In this document: positions 45,122 to 53,566 of the stretch, one piece after another
Position numbering within the stretch: the stretch's first letter is position 1
Layout of the letters: each line of letters opens with the position of its first letter
Origin: Deltaproteobacteria bacterium
Lineage (GTDB): Bacteria; Desulfobacterota; Dissulfuribacteria; Dissulfuribacterales; UBA3076
Assembly (NCBI GenBank): GCA_018399745.1
Contig: JAGYNZ010000002.1
Location: 77,543 to 141,542, forward strand
Direction of reading: 5' to 3'
Length of the DNA: 64,000 nucleotides
The notes under the pieces: model-generated
What the model was told of the DNA's origin: nothing
Databases searched by the model: none
The model's input: only the letters and a program-made list of their open reading frames with translations
Translations under genes and position numbers: made by a program

Positions 45122-46441
45122 ATGAAGAAAATTTCAATAATAATTTTTGTCATAACGAGTTTGCTTATGACATTCGGCATTACTCAGTCCTGGGCCGGGG
45201 AAATTGATATTTTGGTCAATAAGCTGGTGGAAAAAGGTATTCTTTCTAATTCAGAGGCCCGGCAACTTTTGGATGAAATGCGGAAAGAAGCGGTGGTCCT
45301 GGAAGAACAACGCAAGCAGGAGGTAGTGAAGGAAATTAAAGACAGGGAACTGGCAGTGCCCAAGGCATTAAAGGGACTGGAGGTCGGGATGCTGGCATAT
45401 GTGGATTATTCAAATGGTATCATGCCGGAACCCGGCGACGGGGATTCGAGTTTCAACCATTTCAGAATTACCAGGGGTTACCTCACCGTGAAGAAAGAGA
45501 TACTTCCATGGTTGCATACGCGGATAACCATTGATACTCATCAGGACTCTGAAGGGGATTATAAGGAACGTCTAAAATATCTTTATGCCGAGTTCAGACC
45601 GCCTGACCTCGGGCCCCTTACCGGCATGAAATCAGAGGTTGGAATGGGGCATATCCCATGGCTGGATTTTGAAGAACACGTCAATCCGTATCGCTGCCAG
45701 GGTACAATGGCCATAGAGAGAGCGGGGACCTTTAATTCTGCCGATACCGGTATCAGCCTTCGTGGGGATTTTGCCGGAAAGCTGAAGAATGCAAAGGAGA
45801 AAACAGGCAATCACCACTATGACGGCTATTATGGAAGCTGGCATCTTGGGGTTTATAATGGATCGGGTTATCACGCGAGCGAAAAAAATAACAATAAGGT
45901 AGTCGAGGGACGCTTTACGCTGCGTCCTTTGCCCCAACTCTTACCAGGTTTTCAGTTGAGCTATTTTGGTATTTATGGGGAGGGTAATGATAAGGGCTTA
46001 AACGGAGACTACCCGGATTACGAGGTAAACATGGGTATGTTGAGTTATGAACACCCATGGGGGATTTTGACTGCCCAATATTTCCAGACCGAAGGAAATG
46101 CGAAAGGCAAATGGGTAGATGCAGCTGGGGATGCACTGGATACCGAGGGTTATTCCTTTTTCGGTAATTTGAGGCTTCCTTTCTTTGACAGAAAATTTTC
46201 CTTGTTTGCACGTTATGACCATTTCGATCAAGACGATGACAACAAGATTGGTCATGACGCTGATTATGACATGTACCTTAGCGGGATTGCATGGGATGTT
46301 TACAAAGGTAACATGCTGCTGCTGTCGTATGAAGTTACGAACTACGGTGACGATGCAGGCACAAAAGGAAATGCTCCGATTCTAGACAACCAGCTTGGCG
46401 ACGACCGTAAGGTACAGGCAGTTTGGCAAATCAAATTCTGA
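45122..46441 (+). CDS. Outer-membrane porin, probably phosphate-regulated (OprO/OprP-like)
   Basis: The start MKKISIIIFVITSLLM at 45122 is preferred; the longer track start adds 16 residues before the signal peptide (~1-25, ending SWA). A coiled-coil segment (~30-75, LVEKGILSNSEARQLLDEM) precedes a beta-barrel with alternating aromatic strands (RITRGYLTVKKEILPWLHTRITID, LFARYDHFDQDDD) ending in VWQIKF. The terminal phenylalanine is the usual barrel-insertion signal. Position after phoU and the shared upstream motif with pstS suggest a role in phosphate entry, as for OprP/OprO, but the basic arginine ladder of those porins cannot be judged here. Confidence 0.85.
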   Translation: MKKISIIIFVITSLLMTFGITQSWAGEIDILVNKLVEKGILSNSEARQLLDEMRKEAVVLEEQRKQEVVKEIKDRELAVPKALKGLEVGMLAYVDYSNGIMPEPGDGDSSFNHFRITRGYLTVKKEILPWLHTRITIDTHQDSEGDYKERLKYLYAEFRPPDLGPLTGMKSEVGMGHIPWLDFEEHVNPYRCQGTMAIERAGTFNSADTGISLRGDFAGKLKNAKEKTGNHHYDGYYGSWHLGVYNGSGYHASEKNNNKVVEGRFTLRPLPQLLPGFQLSYFGIYGEGNDKGLNGDYPDYEVNMGMLSYEHPWGILTAQYFQTEGNAKGKWVDAAGDALDTEGYSFFGNLRLPFFDRKFSLFARYDHFDQDDDNKIGHDADYDMYLSGIAWDVYKGNMLLLSYEVTNYGDDAGTKGNAPILDNQLGDDRKVQAVWQIKF

Positions 46442-46467
46442 GTTTTACAAGCGGCTCTTTCTATAGT

Positions 46468-46501
46468 GCCCCGGAATGCCAAACATTCCGGGGCTTTTTT
46501 T
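46468..46501 (+). terminator. Strong intrinsic terminator after the porin gene
   Basis: GCCCCGGAATG and CATTCCGGGGC form an 11-bp GC-rich stem with a five-base loop, followed directly by seven Ts. It lies 26 bases past the porin stop and is the clearest terminator in the window. Confidence 0.93.
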
Positions 46502-46864
46502 GTCATTGGTTTTGTGATATCGTCCACTAGAAGACATCTAACGTATTTGTACTTTGCTTGAAGAGCAGGTGTGGCATGCATTACCAAGGGTTAACACCCT
46601 GAGTTTTGCGAAATGCTCTTTAGTGATATATTTATAAATTTATAAAATATCTTTTTTTGAGGGCTAACAATTTATATTAATCTTGAGCCTCTTGTAAAAC
46701 TCGTAGGTTTTTTTGAGGACAAGGCGCAAGAAGTAAAAATAGTTTTCGTGGGCATTTTTGGCGACGGGCAACGTAGTCATTGGACCAGGGACTGAGTTTT
46801 AAAAATGTCCTGAATCAATGGGTCTATTTGATCCGGTATAAAACCGCGAAACGGAAAGGGCTTT
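46502..46864. other. Intergenic region with AT hairpin and degenerate repeat
   Basis: This 363-bp region between the porin terminator and the carboxylase operon has no gene. It holds an AT-only bulged hairpin with seven Ts after it (46625-46658) and a repeat-like block (46685-46800). GGAAAGGG stands just before the carboxylase ATG. Confidence 0.5.
46685..46800. repeat. Degenerate palindromic intergenic repeat
   Basis: The block opens GAGCCTCTTGTAAAACTC and closes with GAGTTTT, the inverse of its inner left end. The inside (ACAAGGCGCAAGAAGTAAAAAT, CGACGGGCAACGTAGTCA) reads like a non-coding dispersed repeat. The left end resembles the hairpin arm at 57-71. Only one near-complete copy is in this window. 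Confidence 0.35.
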
Positions 46865-48280
46865 ATGGGCAAGGAGCGTGTATTGATAGCAAACCGCGGA
46901 GAGATCGCCCTCCGCATTATTCAGGCCTGCAAGGATCTTGGTCTGGATTACGTGGTCCTCTATACAAAAGAGGACGAATTCTCACTGCACGTTCGAATTG
47001 CACAACAGGAAGAAAGCGGTTTTAAAAAGGCTTATCGTATAGCTAACTATAAGGACCCTAATGAAATTTTCTCCGTGGCAGATGAGGCTGGATGTACTTC
47101 TATTCATCCTGGATACGGTTTTTTTTCCGAAAATTACGTTTTTGCCAGAAGGGCCACTCTCAGGAACCGTCCTTTAACTTTTATAGGCCCCAACTGGGAA
47201 GTAATAAGGGATCTCGGCAGTAAGATAAACACCAAACGTCTGGCAAAGGGCCTCAAAGTACCAGTGATTCCAGGTTCTGACGGACCGATTTACAATGAAT
47301 TGGAGGCTGAAGAAGTTGCGGAAGAGCTTTTTTTCCTCCAGAAGGAAAAGGGCATTCATCATCCATCCATCCTGGTAAAGGCCTCTGCTGGTGGTGGAGG
47401 TATGGGTATTGAAGAGGTCAGTCATCTTGATGCCTTCAGGAGGACTTATCGGAGGATACAGAATTATGCCAAGCGGCAATTCGGGGATGAGGGAGTCCTT
47501 ATTGAGCAGTGTCTCATAGATTATCAGCATCTTGAAGTGCAACTTCTGTGCAGTTCCCATGGTGAAGTAGTGCATTTCGGAACAAGAAACTGCACTATAC
47601 AGAGTACAGGCAGACAGAAGAGGGTAGAAGTAGCTCCTGGATTTGATCCTGCTGTATGTGAGTATCCTTTTGATGCAAGGGCAGTACTTGATCGTATCGT
47701 GAAATATTCTGTACGTCTGGCAAAACATGTAGGTTATGACAACATAGGGACATGGGAGTGGATAGTGTCCAGAGATGGCAGTCCTTATCTCATGGAGGTC
47801 AATGCCCGTATACAGGTTGAAAATGAGATTTCAGCATGTATTTCAAGACTGAATGGGAGTAATGAGCCTCTAAGCCTGATCAGGGATCAGATAAGAGTGG
47901 CCCTTGGAGATAGACTGGGTTTTAGTCAAAAAGATATATCCTTTGAGGGGACCAGTATAGAGATGAGGATTGTTGCTGAAGATACTAAAAGGGGTTTTGC
48001 ACCATGGTGCGGTACGATTACACGCTTTGATTATCCGGACGAGTGCTGGGCGAGGCTTTATTCTCATGTGCCAAGAGATATACCCTATAAGATTCCAACA
48101 GAGTATGATCCTAACTTTGCCCTTGCCATTATCTGGGGACAGGATACTCAACAGGCCAAGGAAAGGGCCAGACAGTTTCAGAAAGGCACTGTTATAGAAG
48201 GTAAAGGGGCCAAAGATGAAGATATTGTCACTAATATGGACTACCTCTATGACCGGATTGATGATGTGCTTCAATTTTGA
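46865..48280 (+). CDS. accC: Biotin carboxylase subunit of acetyl-CoA carboxylase
   Basis: The 471-residue enzyme carboxylates carrier-bound biotin with ATP and bicarbonate. It has the N-terminal VLIANRGEIALRIIQACKDLG, SIHPGYGFFSEN, the glycine-rich ATP loop VKASAGGGGMG, RQKRVEVAPG (catalytic lysine) and MEVNARIQVEN, where most family members have QVEH. It is clearly divergent from the AccC of E. coli but keeps the key residues. It is followed after 17 bases by a fused carboxyltransferase and then a biotinyl-like protein, so the set can make a complete acetyl-CoA carboxylase for malonyl-CoA synthesis. Confidence 0.92.
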   Translation: MGKERVLIANRGEIALRIIQACKDLGLDYVVLYTKEDEFSLHVRIAQQEESGFKKAYRIANYKDPNEIFSVADEAGCTSIHPGYGFFSENYVFARRATLRNRPLTFIGPNWEVIRDLGSKINTKRLAKGLKVPVIPGSDGPIYNELEAEEVAEELFFLQKEKGIHHPSILVKASAGGGGMGIEEVSHLDAFRRTYRRIQNYAKRQFGDEGVLIEQCLIDYQHLEVQLLCSSHGEVVHFGTRNCTIQSTGRQKRVEVAPGFDPAVCEYPFDARAVLDRIVKYSVRLAKHVGYDNIGTWEWIVSRDGSPYLMEVNARIQVENEISACISRLNGSNEPLSLIRDQIRVALGDRLGFSQKDISFEGTSIEMRIVAEDTKRGFAPWCGTITRFDYPDECWARLYSHVPRDIPYKIPTEYDPNFALAIIWGQDTQQAKERARQFQKGTVIEGKGAKDEDIVTNMDYLYDRIDDVLQF

Positions 48281-48297
48281 TTGCCGATAAAACATGA

Positions 48298-50577
48298 ATG
48301 CGCATAGATCAGATACATATGGCGGATAGCGGCAGGTTACTGAGTCAACTCGCTGATCGGATTTCATATCTCATTGATATCAAGGGCAACAGTGAGTATG
48401 GCAATATTGGTAGTCTTCTTGGGCAGATCCAGAGGCTTCGGCAGTCTCTTTTTGAGATAAAAGAGTCGGATCTTTTCGAGGAAATCGACCGGATCGAGGA
48501 CAGGATCTCATTTCTTGAGGACAGAGTCGCTGAGAAGCTCAGTCCTGCAGAGATTGTAAACATCGTTCGCAGCCCCCAGCGTTTTACGCTTATGGATATC
48601 CTGGAGAATGTATACGATTCCTACACCGAGTTGGGCGGGGAGGGAGAGTGTAATATTGATCCTGCGATAGTAGTCGCAAGGGCTACCATATCCAGAAGAG
48701 TCAAGAACAGGCTTTATAGCCATCAAGTCATGGTCATTGGTCATGAAAAGGGCCAGGGAGAGGAATACAGAAATGGAGGATGTGCCAGGCCCTGGGGAAA
48801 TAATAAGGCCCTTAAATATATGAGGGTAGCTGAGACCGAAGGTATTCCCATACATTTCTATATTTTTACCCCTGGATCCTATCCTATTGAAGATTACCCC
48901 GGAGCTGCGCAGCAGATAGCCCGTAATCTATACGTAATGGCAAAGTTAAAGGTCCCCATGGTGTCTTTTATCTCTGAGGGAGGCTCCGGTGGCGCTGAGG
49001 CAATAGGGGCTTCAGGTCTCAGACTTATGGGTTCAAGAGGCTATTACTCGGTCATTTCTCCGGAAGGTGCGGCTGCAATAGAAGGGAAAATAAGAGAGGG
49101 CGAAAAGCTCCCGAGAAAATTGTTGGAACACTGTGCTGCTCAGTTAAAGATAACTGCTGAGGACAACCTGAGACTTGGAACTATTGACCGTATTATAGGC
49201 GAACCCCCACTTGGAGCCAGGCGGGATGATTTTCCTTTTTTTCGCAGACTTCGCTATGAAATGCTTCGTGCCACCGACGAGTTGGTACTGAAGACCAAAA
49301 ACTTCAGGGCCTTCAGGGCCTATGCCTTGAAAAGACAGGCAGAGGAGGGGAAAGATGTCCCGGAAGACTTTGATTTATTTATCGGTTGGAGTCTCACAGA
49401 CCTTGAAAGGGAACGACTTCTTGAATTCAGATTCAAGAAATATATAGAGCTGGGAAAGGGGTATTTTATTGAGAATAAAAATATTTTAACCCAGGGGATC
49501 AGGAAGACAAAGGTCTTTGCCAGCAAGACTTACTATGATATAAGGTATGGCCTTCTGCGGCCGCATCACCGAAACGTTCAGAAGGTAATAGAAGAGGTGT
49601 CGGGTGAAGGTTCGGTATTTCTTCGAAAGGTCACGGAGCCGGTAAGAGCGGCCTATGACTTTGTTTTTCCTCAACCTGAACGCCCAAGTAAAGTCATACG
49701 TTCCGGGGAGCCTGAACGTAAATCGATTTTTGCAGAAGAGTGGGATCCTTACGTCAGTCCACTTGCCAATGAAGACTGTACTGTTACCTGTCCTAATGCT
49801 GCAAAATATGGATGTCTTGATCTTTGGGTCCCTGATCTATATGGGGAATTCTGCGGAGTATGCCCGAACTGCGGCCACCATTTTCCACTTGAGTATCAGT
49901 GGTATCTTGAGAACCTTTTTGATAAAAATTCAGTCCGTGAATTCAACGCCCATATAGCTTCATGTAATCCACTTGGTTTTCAGGGTTATAGTGCCCGTCT
50001 TCAGAAGGACATCAAACATACAGGTCGCAATTCCAGCATAATAACCTTTGAAGCTGAAGTTTGGGGAATAAGACTCGTAGTGGCAATGCTCTTCAGCAAC
50101 TTCAGGGGTGGGACGGTTGGAGTCGCTGAGGGAGAGAAGTTCGTAAGGGCATGCGATGTGGCCAGTACTACCCGAAGGCCTCTTTTGGCTTACATACACA
50201 GTACCGGTGGGATCCGTATTCACGAAGGGACACTCGGTGTGGTTCAGATGCCGAAATGCACCTTTGGAGTCAGAGAATATAATGACAACGGTGGTCTCTA
50301 TATAGTTGTCTATGATAACAATTCTTATGCTGGTCCTGTGGCAAGTTTTTTGGGGTGTTCGCTGTATCAATTCGGCATACGTTCTTCCAGAATCGGTTTT
50401 GCGGGCCCAAGAGTCATAAGGGAAACTACCGGTCAGGACGTTCCCACTGATTATCACAGTGCCAAGAATGCCCTAAAACGGGGTCACATTCAAGGAATTT
50501 GGGACAGGCGCGAGTTCAAAAAAAACCTTTACGACGCCCTGATGACGCTGGGCGGCCCCAATCTTTATTACAAATGA
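48298..50577 (+). CDS. Fused acetyl-CoA carboxylase carboxyltransferase (AccA-AccD)
   Basis: The 759-residue protein moves the carboxyl group from biotin to acetyl-CoA. Residues ~1-300 match the alpha subunit AccA (MVIGHEKGQGEEY, GSYPIEDYPGAAQQIARNLYVMAKLKVPMVSF, SEGGSGGAEAIGA, YSVISPEGAAAI). After a linker of ~160 residues, the C-terminal half matches AccD, with a C4 zinc ribbon (CTVTCPNAAKYGC, CGVCPNCGHHF) and a crotonase-type core (STTRRPLLAYIHSTGGIRI). The order is alpha then beta, the reverse of the beta-alpha order known in some other bacteria. Zinc-ribbon spacing is wider than in E. coli AccD. Confidence 0.9.
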   Translation: MRIDQIHMADSGRLLSQLADRISYLIDIKGNSEYGNIGSLLGQIQRLRQSLFEIKESDLFEEIDRIEDRISFLEDRVAEKLSPAEIVNIVRSPQRFTLMDILENVYDSYTELGGEGECNIDPAIVVARATISRRVKNRLYSHQVMVIGHEKGQGEEYRNGGCARPWGNNKALKYMRVAETEGIPIHFYIFTPGSYPIEDYPGAAQQIARNLYVMAKLKVPMVSFISEGGSGGAEAIGASGLRLMGSRGYYSVISPEGAAAIEGKIREGEKLPRKLLEHCAAQLKITAEDNLRLGTIDRIIGEPPLGARRDDFPFFRRLRYEMLRATDELVLKTKNFRAFRAYALKRQAEEGKDVPEDFDLFIGWSLTDLERERLLEFRFKKYIELGKGYFIENKNILTQGIRKTKVFASKTYYDIRYGLLRPHHRNVQKVIEEVSGEGSVFLRKVTEPVRAAYDFVFPQPERPSKVIRSGEPERKSIFAEEWDPYVSPLANEDCTVTCPNAAKYGCLDLWVPDLYGEFCGVCPNCGHHFPLEYQWYLENLFDKNSVREFNAHIASCNPLGFQGYSARLQKDIKHTGRNSSIITFEAEVWGIRLVVAMLFSNFRGGTVGVAEGEKFVRACDVASTTRRPLLAYIHSTGGIRIHEGTLGVVQMPKCTFGVREYNDNGGLYIVVYDNNSYAGPVASFLGCSLYQFGIRSSRIGFAGPRVIRETTGQDVPTDYHSAKNALKRGHIQGIWDRREFKKNLYDALMTLGGPNLYYK

Positions 50578-50593
50578 GTCTCTTGCAAAATTT

Positions 50594-51238
50594 ATGGATA
50601 TCAATCTCAATGACCTATTAAGGCGCTATCGTTCTCATCCTTTTGAAGACTATTTTGTCGAGACACCCCATACAGGTGTGGTGTTCTTTAAGGTAAAGGA
50701 GGGACAAACCGTCAAAGGACCAGGTGGCGAATGGCTCCATAGACCAGGGACCCTGCTCTATGTCATTGAGAGGGAAAGGAATGTGAAACGTATGACCGCC
50801 CTCTGGAGTGGACAAATTAGTGGAATACGTCTTGATATAGAGGGTCAATTTGTCGAGGCAGGCGAACCGCTCTTTTCTATCCGGCACCAGCTGGATAAGG
50901 AAGAAATTATTGATCGTATTTTGACTCAGGTTTTATATATCTTTTCTGCCCCCCAGCGGGCCAGGTATTTTCTCACACCTGAGATTTCGGCGAGGATGGA
51001 AAAGCAGTTTAAACAGGGAGTGTCCGTTGAATTAGGGGAAGACGTGTTGATCATGTCCTTGATGAAAAGAGATACCATGATCAGTTACGAAGGCGTCCCG
51101 GGATCACTTTACAAGGTTTATTTCAATTCAGGGGATATGGTAGAACAGGGGTCCCCTCTTCTGGGGATCTGTTCTCCTGATAAGCTTCAGTATGTGCAGA
51201 AAGTAATCCACAGGATCCGCACAGAGTGGGAAAAGTAG
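50594..51238 (+). CDS. Divergent biotinyl/lipoyl carrier-like protein of acetyl-CoA carboxylase
   Basis: The 214-residue protein appears to hold two barrel-sandwich segments: VFFKVKEGQTVKGPGGEWL with ALWSGQISGIRLDIEGQFVEAGEPLFSI, and a C-terminal one with LIMSLMKRDTMISYEGVPG and VYFNSGDMVEQGSPLLGI. The second aligns with biotin carrier domains so that MKR takes the place of the biotinylated MKM. It has no Ala/Pro-rich linker of normal AccB. Operon position after biotin carboxylase and carboxyltransferase makes it the likely carrier. If the lysine is not biotinylated, another carrier must exist elsewhere. Confidence 0.78.
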   Translation: MDINLNDLLRRYRSHPFEDYFVETPHTGVVFFKVKEGQTVKGPGGEWLHRPGTLLYVIERERNVKRMTALWSGQISGIRLDIEGQFVEAGEPLFSIRHQLDKEEIIDRILTQVLYIFSAPQRARYFLTPEISARMEKQFKQGVSVELGEDVLIMSLMKRDTMISYEGVPGSLYKVYFNSGDMVEQGSPLLGICSPDKLQYVQKVIHRIRTEWEK

Positions 51239-51362
51239 GGAAATTAGCAAGTCTCAGGGATTCATGATTGCCTCGGTTTCATTGACCTTGAGATTTATTA
51301 GCTCTCGGGCCTTTGCCATACCTCAAAGCGTTCTCAATATGCCTTTCATCGGAATTCAGAAA

Positions 51363-52445
51363 TCAACAGTTTAGATTTTTTTGATCCCTGGACCTTTTAA
51401 CACATGCTTTTTTCTCGGTTGAGGCCTTGTCAAGGTCTATTATATTAATATTGCCGAGGTAATTCTTGGTTACATGGCAAGTCACATTACGGATCCTGGT
51501 AATAAGGTCCCCAAGTTTTTCAATGTCTCGGCATATTGATTGCAGTATTTTAAAATTTGGATCATTTTCACGAATACGATATCTCAATAGCTCACCCCAT
51601 CCCAGAATAGACTGCATGGGTTGACTTAACTCATGAGCTGCTGAGCCTGCCATTTCAATAACGCCCTTAAGCTTTTCCTGCTCAAGTCTCATGTCCTGTA
51701 CCCGCTTGATTTCAGTGATATTCAGGGCCAGTTCCGCAACCTGCAGGGTATTTCTTTTGAGATCCTTAATAGGGATTGCGGTCACCAGAAACCATTGATC
51801 CGTTTTGTAATTATGGTGTTCTATAGATTGGGTGTTGCCTGACAGCAATGCCAGCTTGGCTGGGCAACGGGCACAAGGAAGAATGCCCTGGGGGATAACT
51901 TCGGTACAGAGTTGTCCTGGAGAGAAATCTTCTATTTTATATAGGCTTTGGGCTATCGAATTCATCCAGGCCACGGTAAGGTCTGAATTTAACACGATCA
52001 GAGCAGCCTTCATGTGCTCTACTATTCTTTCCCATGTATGCCTTTCTTGAGTCAGCCTCTGCTCTTCAGCACTATCTCCAAGGGCCCTTTTTATATGCAA
52101 TTCCAACTCTTTGGTGTCAACGGGCTTCTGTAGATAGGTATATGCCCCTTGTCTAACTGATTCGACAGCATCATCCACTGTCCCGTATGCAGTCATGATG
52201 ATAATTGGGATATGTGGATTTCTGAGATGGATTTTATTTACCAGATCCGAGCCTCTCAGGCCTTCCATGCGCTGATCAGTGAGCACTATTGAAAAGTTGT
52301 CTTGTTCAAAAATAGACAAGGCCTCCTTGGGATCTATACAGGTTACCACATGATATCCCATAAGCTTTAAGCGAATCTCCATCACCTGCAGAATGTTATA
52401 GTCATCATCTACTAACAATATATGTGGAGAAACAGCATTATTCAT
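51363..52445 (-). CDS. REC-PAS-HisKA protein lacking an ATPase domain
   Basis: The 360-residue protein has a receiver (LLVDDDYNI, VLTDQRMEGLRG, QKPVDTKEL), a PAS domain (~140-240) with a CARCP motif (ILPCARCPAKLAL) and a phospho-transfer helix pair with AAHELSQPMQSILGWGELL near residue 265. The sequence ends ~95 residues later without N, G1 or G2 boxes. It can therefore be phosphorylated but not autophosphorylate, unless an ATPase partner is separate. The clean C-terminal end (SRDQKNLNC) with no kinase remnant beyond suggests a stable architecture rather than a fresh truncation. It converges with the carboxylase operon and has no obvious partner. Confidence 0.85.
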   Translation of the reverse strand: MNNAVSPHILLVDDDYNILQVMEIRLKLMGYHVVTCIDPKEALSIFEQDNFSIVLTDQRMEGLRGSDLVNKIHLRNPHIPIIIMTAYGTVDDAVESVRQGAYTYLQKPVDTKELELHIKRALGDSAEEQRLTQERHTWERIVEHMKAALIVLNSDLTVAWMNSIAQSLYKIEDFSPGQLCTEVIPQGILPCARCPAKLALLSGNTQSIEHHNYKTDQWFLVTAIPIKDLKRNTLQVAELALNITEIKRVQDMRLEQEKLKGVIEMAGSAAHELSQPMQSILGWGELLRYRIRENDPNFKILQSICRDIEKLGDLITRIRNVTCHVTKNYLGNINIIDLDKASTEKKACVKRSRDQKNLNC

Positions 52446-52696
52446 TTTAAGAATGATCGCTAATACCTGAGGATTTTCTTGTTGTTTTTAATTTAGAAGC
52501 AAAATTAATGCCATTAAGTATGGTAAGGATTTACACTACAGAAAGTGTCTACATGATTCCGCTCAAAACAATGCAGCACAATGTGATATTTTGTTAATGA
52601 AATGGTTACCTTGTTTATGAAACTACGTTTTGAGCAATAAGGAGCCCATGCCGGAAACGGGAATTTTTTAATTAATTTAGTGAAATCTATACACTA

Positions 52697-53563
52697 TTAT
52701 TCCTTCAAGACCCTCAGGCTTAAATCGCTTGCACCGGCCGAATGAGTGATTAGCCCCACTGAGATTATGTCTACACCGGTTTCGGCAATTTCCCGAATAT
52801 TTTCAAGGTTTATTCCACCTGATGCCTCAAGGATTATGTCAGGCCTGAGTCTTTTCGCAAGAGATACGGCATCCCTGAGCGTTGCCGGATCCATATTATC
52901 CAGAAGAACTGTATCCGCACCGGCCTCTATGGCCTCTTTAAGCTCTTCAATCTCTGTAACCTCTATTTCCAGTAAAAGCGTATGTGGCGCCTTGGACCTG
53001 GCCAAGGTTATGCTCTTTTTTATAGAACCACATGCCGTGATATGATTATCTTTAATAAGAAGACCATCCGAGAGACCATGGCGATGATTATGACCTCCTC
53101 CTATCCTTACTGCATACTTCTGAAGCAGTCTCATTCCCGGTGTAGTCTTTCTGGTGTCCACCAGTATACAGGGAAGGTCTGAGAGTTCCCTTACAAAATC
53201 TCTGGTAAGGGTGGCAATTCCGCACAGGCGTTGAAGAAAATTAAGTGCCACACGCTCTGCCTGGAGAATGGCGGCAAGCTTGCCGTAAAGCCCCATGACT
53301 ATATCACCGCTAGAGACCTCTGAGCCCTCTTCTATTATTTCTTTAAACTGGATTTCAGGGTCCATTTGCCTGAAGACTTCCTTGGCTAAAAATGTCCCTG
53401 CAATGACAATGTTTTCCTTGGCAATAATAATAGCAGAGCCGAGAATCTCAGGGGGCACAATGGCGTCAGTGGTTATGTCACCATGTTCAAGATCTTCCGC
53501 CAACGCCGCCACCACCTGCTGACTGTATAAAAAGCGATGGGGAGGATAAATGTGTGAGACCAT
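52697..53563 (-). CDS. nadC: Nicotinate-nucleotide pyrophosphorylase (quinolinate phosphoribosyltransferase)
   Basis: The 288-residue NAD-biosynthesis enzyme converts quinolinate and PRPP to nicotinate mononucleotide. Motifs are LAEDLEHGDITTDAIV, ALNFLQRLCGIAT, VDTRKTTPGMRLLQKYAVRIGGGHNHRHGLSDGLLIKDNH and the C-terminal LEASGGINLENI. All expected arginine and histidine residues of the active site appear. It starts three bases after valS ends, on the same strand, so the two form an operon. Confidence 0.96.
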   Translation of the reverse strand: MVSHIYPPHRFLYSQQVVAALAEDLEHGDITTDAIVPPEILGSAIIIAKENIVIAGTFLAKEVFRQMDPEIQFKEIIEEGSEVSSGDIVMGLYGKLAAILQAERVALNFLQRLCGIATLTRDFVRELSDLPCILVDTRKTTPGMRLLQKYAVRIGGGHNHRHGLSDGLLIKDNHITACGSIKKSITLARSKAPHTLLLEIEVTEIEELKEAIEAGADTVLLDNMDPATLRDAVSLAKRLRPDIILEASGGINLENIREIAETGVDIISVGLITHSAGASDLSLRVLKE

Positions 53564-53566
53564 TGT

